The translations under genes were made by a program, and so were the position numbers. The notes under the pieces were generated by a model that worked only from the letters and a program-made list of their open reading frames with translations, was not told where the DNA came from and searched no databases. Positions 58,882 to 64,000 of a stretch of 64,000 nucleotides of DNA are shown here, one piece after another. The stretch comes from Cuneatibacter sp. NSJ-177 (GTDB lineage: Bacteria > Bacillota > Clostridia > Lachnospirales > Lachnospiraceae), in contig NZ_JALIFO010000014.1 of the NCBI RefSeq assembly GCF_022867805.1, positions 1 through 64,000 of the forward strand, in the 5' to 3' direction. Position 1 is the stretch's first letter. The number at the start of each line of letters is the position of its first letter.

Positions 58882-59022
58882 CTACTGCTTCCTCTCTTCT
58901 ATCCTTTCCTGCATGACACACTTTTCAATCATGCGGTTCAAAGTCTGATTTAACTGCCGGATAGTATCTCGCAGCCGTTTATTTTCCCTTTCCAGCCGTT
59001 CGATTTCAATTTCCCGGTTCAT
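58882..59022 (-). CDS. 46-aa coiled-coil small protein
   Basis: 46 codons (MNREIEIERLERENKRLRD... to IEERKQ), one long amphipathic helix with leucine/isoleucine heptads, many Arg/Glu and a single Cys. AGGAGG lies 7 nt before the ATG, a promoter (TGGAAA, 17 nt, TATGAT with upstream TG, 59051-59079) precedes it and a perfect terminator follows it, so it is a real single-gene unit. It could be a protein-protein adaptor or a small DNA-binding-associated zipper. No family recognised. Confidence 0.75.
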   Translation of the reverse strand: MNREIEIERLERENKRLRDTIRQLNQTLNRMIEKCVMQERIEERKQ

Positions 59023-59050
59023 GCTCTTTCCTCCTTTGTTCTCCCAGAAC

Positions 59051-59079
59051 ATCATACCAAACCTAATGTTGTTTTTCCA
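59051..59079 (-). promoter_or_regulatory. Promoter of the 46-aa gene
   Basis: Minus strand TGGAAA, 17-nt spacer, TATGAT with TGG just upstream (extended -10), about 30 nt before the ATG. Confidence 0.55.
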
Positions 59080-59179
59080 TTATTTTTTGTCGACAATTTT
59101 CGACCACTTTGTTTTGTTTCTGTCTTTTTCTGGGGGAAAACCGAGTCTGCAACCGGAAATTTTGCCAGCTTTTTTCTGT

Positions 59180-59833
59180 TTAAACTACTATTTCTGTCTC
59201 TTTTCTTTTTTTCAAATACAAGATACAGCATATACCGCTGCCAATCAATACACCGGCTATAATCAGGATTGCGCAATGAAGAAAAAATGTATCGGGCAAA
59301 ATTGTGATAACCGGATCCGTCCGGGCGTCGAAAATCCATAAATTATTCCTAAATACAATTTTATGAAAGGTAACAAAAACCGTATCCCAGCTCACAGCCA
59401 TCGCAATACCGATTGCAGCGGGAACCAGGATTGAGAGCAGCGCCGTGTATTTTAGGTAGAGGAACTGCTTTTTTTGATGGAAGCACCAGATTCCGGCAAC
59501 CCCCAACACTAAAGTCACCGGAACCATCCATTCAAATACGGAAAAAACCCGTTTCACCTCTTCAAAGTGAATCCGGCCGCTTTCCGACATGGCCAAATCC
59601 GGGAATTCCAGCGTGTCCGGCCCCCAGATATTATTATAGTCGATCAGTGTATCGTAATTGCGGAGAATCTGCTCCTCTGTCAGACCGGAGACGGCGGACA
59701 GGTTCATCGCCTTCATATCCCAATGATAGAGAGGGCGGAAATTCAGCGTCACGGTGACGGAAAACGAAATGAAAAACAGCATCAAAACGACTCCCAGAAC
59801 CAATTGTCCCATGCGGTATTTTTTTTCCTGCAT
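59180..59833 (-). CDS. DUF1461 (TIGR01906-like) integral membrane protein
   Basis: 217 aa from ATG at 59833 (AGGAG 5 nt upstream). Four hydrophobic segments: LVLGVVLMLFFISFSVTVTL, VPVTLVLGVAGIWCF, LLSILVPAAIGIAMAVSW and AILIIAGVLIGSGICCILYL. An extracytoplasmic loop follows helix 1 (NYDTLIDYNN). FHKIVFRN with WIFDARTDPVITILPDTFF is typical of this family of unknown function in Firmicutes. Confidence 0.85.
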   Translation of the reverse strand: MQEKKYRMGQLVLGVVLMLFFISFSVTVTLNFRPLYHWDMKAMNLSAVSGLTEEQILRNYDTLIDYNNIWGPDTLEFPDLAMSESGRIHFEEVKRVFSVFEWMVPVTLVLGVAGIWCFHQKKQFLYLKYTALLSILVPAAIGIAMAVSWDTVFVTFHKIVFRNNLWIFDARTDPVITILPDTFFLHCAILIIAGVLIGSGICCILYLKKRKETEIVV

Positions 59834-59891
59834 AAAAACTCCTTTCCTTGATCCTGCCCTTTTTCCGGGCATCCATTAAGAAATCTTAATC

Positions 59892-59920
59892 AGCATAACA
59901 CTTTTCTGGCCTTTTGTCGA
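59892..59920 (-). promoter_or_regulatory. Putative promoter of the DUF1461 gene
   Basis: Minus strand TCGACA, 17-nt spacer, TATGCT, about 60 nt upstream of the ATG. Confidence 0.45.
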
Positions 59921-60005
59921 TAAAGCATGGCGTTCTCTTCTGATTTATGTTAAAATATTAGAGAAACAAGGCTATTTTCGATTGTTGATCAAGGAGGATT
60001 GCCAT

Positions 60006-60467
60006 ATGATCGAACTGTTACTGCTTGCCGGGATCTTTGCGCTGGATCTGGCGTTAAAGGCCGGCATCGAAGCACAGCCAGAAGGCCAGCTTCCCAAAGA
60101 TATCGCCGGTGGAAAAATCACCCTCTGCCGCAGCCACAACAAAGGCATGATGATGAACCTCATGGACAAGAAACCAAAGCTTGCCGCCGTCTTGTCATCC
60201 TGCGCCGGTTTTTTGACCCTGATCTGGTATCTGCCGGTGCTGTTTAAGAAAGGATACGGCGGCAGTCTGGAAAAGATAGGCGGAGCCCTAATTTTAGGTG
60301 GGGCCGCCAGCAACATTTTTGACCACTGGAAAAGGGGCTATGTGGTGGATTACCTGAAATTCCATCGAAAGCCCATCCGCAACGTGATTTTTAATCTGGG
60401 AGATCTCTGCATCTTCCTCGGCTGTTTTCTGGCCGTTCTCGGCCAATTTGGAAAAGGGAAAAGATAA
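60006..60467 (+). CDS. Signal peptidase II (LspA)-like membrane protein
   Basis: 153 aa from ATG at 60006 (AGGAGG 8 nt upstream). Four hydrophobic segments. Catalytic-region motifs are recognisable: LGGAASNIFDHWKRGYVVDYL and FNLGDLCIFLG, supplying the two Asp of the LspA dyad. The usual N-x-G-x-A-F motif reads HNKGMMMN, and the DR of GNxxDR is DH. So it is an LspA family member that may be a divergent paralogue rather than the main prolipoprotein signal peptidase. Confidence 0.82.
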   Translation: MIELLLLAGIFALDLALKAGIEAQPEGQLPKDIAGGKITLCRSHNKGMMMNLMDKKPKLAAVLSSCAGFLTLIWYLPVLFKKGYGGSLEKIGGALILGGAASNIFDHWKRGYVVDYLKFHRKPIRNVIFNLGDLCIFLGCFLAVLGQFGKGKR

Positions 60468-60473
60468 AGACGG

Positions 60474-60510
60474 GGCTGCCGCAAAATGAAAGACCATTTT
60501 CACGGCAGCC
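60474..60510 (+). terminator. Terminator after the LspA-like gene
   Basis: Long stem GGCTGCCG...CAAAATG / CATTTT...CGGCAGCC followed by TCTTTT. Confidence 0.8.
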
Positions 60511-60520
60511 TCTTTTGTTC

Positions 60521-61516
60521 CTACAATCCTGGCTTTTTTTCCCCTGCCGGAGCGTCCGGATCACACAAATGACAACGGACGAAATGTCCCGGCTCTACTT
60601 CCTTCATGACCGGGTCTTCCCTCATGCAAATTTCCTTTTTAAACATGCAGCGGGTATGGAAACTGCACCCCTTCGGAAGATTGACTGGGGATGGAATCTC
60701 GCCTTCACAGCGGATCCGCTTCGGCTTTAAAGCCTCCTCCTCCTCGGATATCACGGGAATCGCGGACAGCAGCATCTGGGTGTACGGGTGAAGGGGCGCT
60801 TCGTAAAATGTCTTGGTCGGCGCGATCTCACAAATCTTTCCCAGATACATAATCGCAATCTTTGTCGAAACATTCCGCATGACCCCCATATCATGGGTGA
60901 TAAAGAGGTAGGTCAGCTTCTGCTCTTCATGGAGCTTCATCAGCATATTCAAAATCTTTGCCTGGATGGACACATCCAAAGATGAGGTCGGCTCATCCAA
61001 TATAATAAATTTCGGGTTGCTGCACAGCGCCCGCGCAATGGATACCAGCTGGCGCTCTCCTCCTCCGATGGAGCCTGGCGATTTGTACATAAAGTCCGGC
61101 GGCAGCTCCACCATCTCCAGGATTTCCAGGATCTTATCCTCAATCTCATTTTTCGGGACAATGTTGTGTACTTTCAGAGGAAGGCTTAAAATCTGCTTCA
61201 CGTCCTGATAGGGATTCAGGGAAGAACCCGGATCCTGGAATACGATCTGGACCTCCCGGCGGAACTCTTTGGAGCGGCCTTTTGTCTTCGGGGTGATGGT
61301 CTTTCCGTTAAAAATGATCTCGCCCCCGGTCTGCTGATACATCCCCATCACCGTATAGGCGATCGTACTCTTTCCGGAACCGGACTCTCCCACCAGTCCC
61401 ATGACCTCGCCTTCCTGGATCGTAAAATTCACGCCGTCCACTGCCCGCACAAAACGGTCTTTTCCAACAGGAAAGTATTGTTTCAGGTCTTTCGCCGTTA
61501 AAATGTCTTTACTCAT
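60521..61516 (-). CDS. oppF: Oligopeptide/dipeptide ABC transporter ATP-binding protein (OppF/DppF)
   Basis: 331 aa. Walker A GESGSGKST near residue 41, signature SIGGGERQLVSIARAL, Walker B FIILDEPTSSLD, and the C-terminal oligo_HPY region with GCSFHTRCMFKKEICMREDP, whose cysteines are typical of this subfamily. The SIGGGERQ signature differs from the common LSGGQRQ. It overlaps the oppD stop by 8 bp. Last gene of the importer. Confidence 0.94.
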   Translation of the reverse strand: MSKDILTAKDLKQYFPVGKDRFVRAVDGVNFTIQEGEVMGLVGESGSGKSTIAYTVMGMYQQTGGEIIFNGKTITPKTKGRSKEFRREVQIVFQDPGSSLNPYQDVKQILSLPLKVHNIVPKNEIEDKILEILEMVELPPDFMYKSPGSIGGGERQLVSIARALCSNPKFIILDEPTSSLDVSIQAKILNMLMKLHEEQKLTYLFITHDMGVMRNVSTKIAIMYLGKICEIAPTKTFYEAPLHPYTQMLLSAIPVISEEEEALKPKRIRCEGEIPSPVNLPKGCSFHTRCMFKKEICMREDPVMKEVEPGHFVRCHLCDPDAPAGEKKPGL

Positions 61517-62519
61517 GGCCTGCCGCGCCTCCTTCCCCCGCCGTCTTCGCGTATTGAAAGCAGCTTACAAAATGGTCCGGCTCGATCTCCACATGGGGCG
61601 GCCGCATCGTCCTGCATTGTTCCGTCGCAAACTTACAGCGCGGACAAAACCGGCAGCCCTCCGGAGGATTGACATAGTCCGGCACATAGCCGTAGATTCC
61701 GGCGGACAACCCGCCCCCTGAAAGTCTTGGAACGCATTCCATCAGACCAATCGTATAAGGGTGGGACGGATTCCGGAACAGATCTTTGGTCCGGCATCTC
61801 TCCACGATATTGCCGCCGTACATAATATAAATCCGGTCCACCAGTTCCCTGGCCACGCCCAGAGAGTGGGTGATCATGATCAGGGAACGCCCCTTTTCCT
61901 CCACCAGTTCCCGCAGCATCCGGTGAATCTGATCCTGGATCGTCACATCCAGGGCGGTGCAGGGCTCATCCGCGATTAAAAGATCCCGTGTGGTCACCAG
62001 GGAAGAGGCGATACAGATACGCTGCCGCATCCCGCCCGACAGCTGATGGGGATAGCTTTCCATAATCCGCTCCGGGTCGGAAAGCATGACGCTGGTGATC
62101 GCTTCCTTTGCCACTTCCACCATCTGCTGCTTGGAAGCGCCTGGATACTGGCCGGAATATTTGATGATGTCCATCAACTGCTGGCCAATCGTGAACACCG
62201 GATTCAAGGCCGACATGGGGGACTGGGAAATCATGGAGGCCCCTTTTCGCCTTAACTCCAGCAATTCCTCTTTGTTCATCCCTAAAACCGATTTCCCGTT
62301 GAATTCGATTTTTCCGTTGGGAATATCAATAATGGACGGGTCAATGACACGCAGGATGGTCTTCATCGTCGTTGTCTTTCCGCAGCCGGATTCCCCGACC
62401 AGACCGACTTTCTCGCCCCGGTCCACAAAAAGGTCAATGTGATCCACCACTTTGGAGTGGCCTCGATACGTTTTGTACCAAATCGAAAGATCTTCGATGT
62501 TCAATACTCTGCCATCCAA
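61509..62519 (-). CDS. oppD: Oligopeptide/dipeptide ABC transporter ATP-binding protein (OppD/DppD)
   Basis: 336 aa, TTG start at 62519 with GGAGGG 8 nt upstream. Walker A GESGCGKTT, Q-loop SQSPMSALNPVFTIG, signature LSGGMRQRICIASSL, Walker B LLIADEPCTALD, and C-terminal GCRFCPRCKFATEQCRTMRP. Pairs with OppF to power peptide or nickel-chelate uptake. Confidence 0.94.
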   Translation of the reverse strand: MDGRVLNIEDLSIWYKTYRGHSKVVDHIDLFVDRGEKVGLVGESGCGKTTTMKTILRVIDPSIIDIPNGKIEFNGKSVLGMNKEELLELRRKGASMISQSPMSALNPVFTIGQQLMDIIKYSGQYPGASKQQMVEVAKEAITSVMLSDPERIMESYPHQLSGGMRQRICIASSLVTTRDLLIADEPCTALDVTIQDQIHRMLRELVEEKGRSLIMITHSLGVARELVDRIYIMYGGNIVERCRTKDLFRNPSHPYTIGLMECVPRLSGGGLSAGIYGYVPDYVNPPEGCRFCPRCKFATEQCRTMRPPHVEIEPDHFVSCFQYAKTAGEGGAAGHE

Positions 62520-62521
62520 TA

Positions 62522-63424
62522 TCAGTGCCCTCCTTTGTCAAACATATCCCGAATCCCGTCGCCGAGGAAATTGAAGCCAAGAATCATAAACGCCACTCCG
62601 ATCGCAGGGAAAATCGTCATCCACCACAGATCCGGCATATAGCCAGCGCCGTCGGAGATCATCTGCCCGAACGCAGGAGTCGGAGGCTGCTCGCCCAGCC
62701 CCACGAAACTAAGGGACGCTCCCATCAGGATCACCCAGCCGACATCCAAGGCCATCTTGGTCAAAATCGGGGACAGGCAATTCGGCAGGATTTCTTTCAG
62801 CATAATGTGAAGCTTAGACGCTCCCACCAGCTCCGCGTTTTTCACGAAATACTCCCCGGATACCGACGACGCCTGGCCATAGACCAGCCGGGTATACCAG
62901 GGCCACCACATGATCGTCACCGCCAGCATGGAGTTCATCATACTGGGCTTTAATATAGAAGCGATACACAGAGCCAAAATCAGGGCCGGGACCGACAGGA
63001 ACACGTCGGTGATTCTCATAATGATCGTATCCGCCCAAGTCCCGTGATGATACCCGGCGATCAGACCGAGAATCGTTCCCACCGGCACGGCGATCACCAA
63101 AACCACAATACTCATCAAAAGCGCGCCGCGGAAACTGTAGATGACACGGGAGAAGATATCTCTGCCCATGTTGTCCGAGCCAAACCAATAAGCGGCTCCC
63201 GGAGCCTGACCCGCATTGGCGTAGTCCACGAAAGCTCCGATGTGCTCTGGATGAGGGACGATATATGGGGCAAACAAAGCAAAAAAGACAGAGATACAGA
63301 CTAAGACAAATCCCACCACCGACAGTTTGTTCCGGCTGAATTTATAGCGGTAAATTTTCAGGTTTTCCACTGTGGACGGGGAGAAAATTCCCTTTTTCTT
63401 TTTTTTCAGTTCGTTTTCCTGCAT
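62522..63424 (-). CDS. oppC: Oligopeptide/dipeptide ABC transporter permease (OppC/DppC)
   Basis: 300 aa. N-terminal cytoplasmic tail then six helices; GSDNMGRDIFSRVIYSFR and the EAA-type loop GASKLHIMLKEILPNCLSPI are DppC hallmarks. It lies 3 bp ahead of oppD, in one operon. AGGAGGG before ATG. Confidence 0.94.
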   Translation of the reverse strand: MQENELKKKKKGIFSPSTVENLKIYRYKFSRNKLSVVGFVLVCISVFFALFAPYIVPHPEHIGAFVDYANAGQAPGAAYWFGSDNMGRDIFSRVIYSFRGALLMSIVVLVIAVPVGTILGLIAGYHHGTWADTIIMRITDVFLSVPALILALCIASILKPSMMNSMLAVTIMWWPWYTRLVYGQASSVSGEYFVKNAELVGASKLHIMLKEILPNCLSPILTKMALDVGWVILMGASLSFVGLGEQPPTPAFGQMISDGAGYMPDLWWMTIFPAIGVAFMILGFNFLGDGIRDMFDKGGH

Positions 63425-63428
63425 CGTT

Positions 63429-64000
63429 CTATTTGCTCCCTCCTATCCTCATTCTCGGATCCAGGGCGGAGATGATCAGATCCACCGCCAGATTGACAAT
63501 GAAAAATAATAAACCGATAATTAAGACCACGGCGCAGATCGCGTTCAGATCTTTGTTCAGCATGGCGTTGATCCCATAACGGGAAATGCCCGGCCAGTTA
63601 AAGATCTTTTCCACCAGAAACGCCTGCCCCAGCAGTGAGGCGAAATCCATTCCCATGACGGTGATCGCGGAGGTAGCCGAAGGCTTCAGGAGGTATTTTC
63701 TGGTCAGCAGGCTGCCGGGAAGACCGTATCCCGTGGAAACCAGCATATATTCCTTGTGGGAATTGTCGACCAGGGACGAGCGCAGCACGCGGGCGTCCTG
63801 CACCAGCGGTCCCAATGCCAGTGCAAAGGCCGGAAGCAGCAGATGAAGGAAGGCGTCCCAGGCCACGGAAAAGTTACCGGTGATGATCCCGTCGATGATA
63901 TAAAGGCCCGTGATATCCGGGGGCGCCGTCACCCCGGTGGAAAGACGCCCCAACACCGGCAAAATCGGAAGCGCATAGCCGAAAAGAAGCAGCAAAAACG
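63429..64000 (-). CDS. oppB: Oligopeptide/dipeptide ABC transporter permease (OppB/DppB), C-terminal part
   Basis: Partial: about 190 residues in frame up to the right edge, the N-terminus lying outside. Typical DppB C-terminal half: LLPAFALALGPLVQDARVLRSSLVDN, KEYMLVSTGYGLPGSLLTRKYLLKPSA (EAA loop), GQAFLVEKIFNWPGISRYGINAMLNKD and DLIISALDPRMRIGGSK. Heads the visible opp operon; the substrate-binding protein is not in the window, so peptide, dipeptide or nickel cannot be told apart. Confidence 0.92.
   Translation of the reverse strand, partial: FLLLLFGYALPILPVLGRLSTGVTAPPDITGLYIIDGIITGNFSVAWDAFLHLLLPAFALALGPLVQDARVLRSSLVDNSHKEYMLVSTGYGLPGSLLTRKYLLKPSATSAITVMGMDFASLLGQAFLVEKIFNWPGISRYGINAMLNKDLNAICAVVLIIGLLFFIVNLAVDLIISALDPRMRIGGSK

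Noticed and set aside
60521-64000. Nickel-specific NikABCDE importer serving CODH
   Set aside because: The ATPases and permeases belong to the shared Opp/Dpp/Nik group and the binding protein is outside the window, so nickel specificity cannot be claimed.
1-64000. tRNA, rRNA, CRISPR arrays, insertion sequences or prophage genes
   Set aside because: I looked along both strands and found no cloverleaf, repeat-spacer array, transposase or phage gene that I could support.

Overview
The window looks like a chromosomal segment of an anaerobic, moderately high-GC Clostridia-type acetogen (Firmicutes). The reasons are strong AGGAGG ribosome binding sites, an almost complete carbonyl (Western) branch of the Wood-Ljungdahl pathway (WLP), two [FeFe]-hydrogenase loci, an MttB-type methyltransferase, TRAP and Opp transporters, and sigma-54 regulation. 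I cannot name the species. I saw no rRNA, tRNA, CRISPR array or insertion sequence.

Region 1 (1-17.8 kb, minus strand) is the WLP locus. In transcription order it holds a small-gene trio (His-rich protein, CooT-like protein, 76-aa protein; closed by a terminator), then metF, cooC, acsA (CODH), cooC, acsB, acsD, acsC, acsE, a SECOND full-length acsB, acsV, a DUF3786 protein, folC and the start of fhs. Internal promoters and hairpins divide it into at least three units: metF-acsB, acsDCE, and acsB2 onward.

Region 2 (18-32.6 kb) is the most unusual part. It is a minus-strand catabolic cluster under sigma-54 control: a histidine-ammonia-lyase homologue WITHOUT the Ala-Ser-Gly triad that forms MIO, two tandem Fe-S proteins, RidA, two-subunit aconitase X, a non-pyrrolysine MttB methyltransferase, a DUF401 permease and a class-Ic aminotransferase. 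After a second sigma-54 promoter come a sodium:solute symporter and an uncharacterised protein. A divergent PAS/AAA+/Fis activator sits beside the lyase. The two sigma-54 promoters each carry a near-identical 23-bp upstream element, so they look like one regulon. I infer an undescribed pathway for a methylated (betaine-like) amine or amino acid whose methyl groups feed the adjacent WLP; ergothioneine-type substrates are one candidate.

Region 3 (32.6-43.2 kb) holds an ATP-grasp enzyme, a membrane-bound AraC-type sensor regulator with a DctQ-DctM-DctP TRAP transporter, an UlaG-like metallo-hydrolase, an AEC transporter with cysteine synthase, and a second RidA.

Region 4 (43.2-53.3 kb) has two hydrogenase loci around a regulatory island that looks AT-richer by eye. 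They are a group-B-like [FeFe] hydrogenase, a tandemly duplicated GntR regulator, a hybrid histidine kinase, and an NADPH-type pair (NuoF-Cterm/GltD fusion plus group-A HydA).

Region 5 (53.3-64 kb) holds an M18 aminopeptidase with an APC permease, a polysaccharide deacetylase, a diguanylate cyclase, a 46-aa coiled-coil protein, a DUF1461 protein, an LspA-like protein and the downstream part of an oligopeptide/nickel-type ABC importer running off the right edge.
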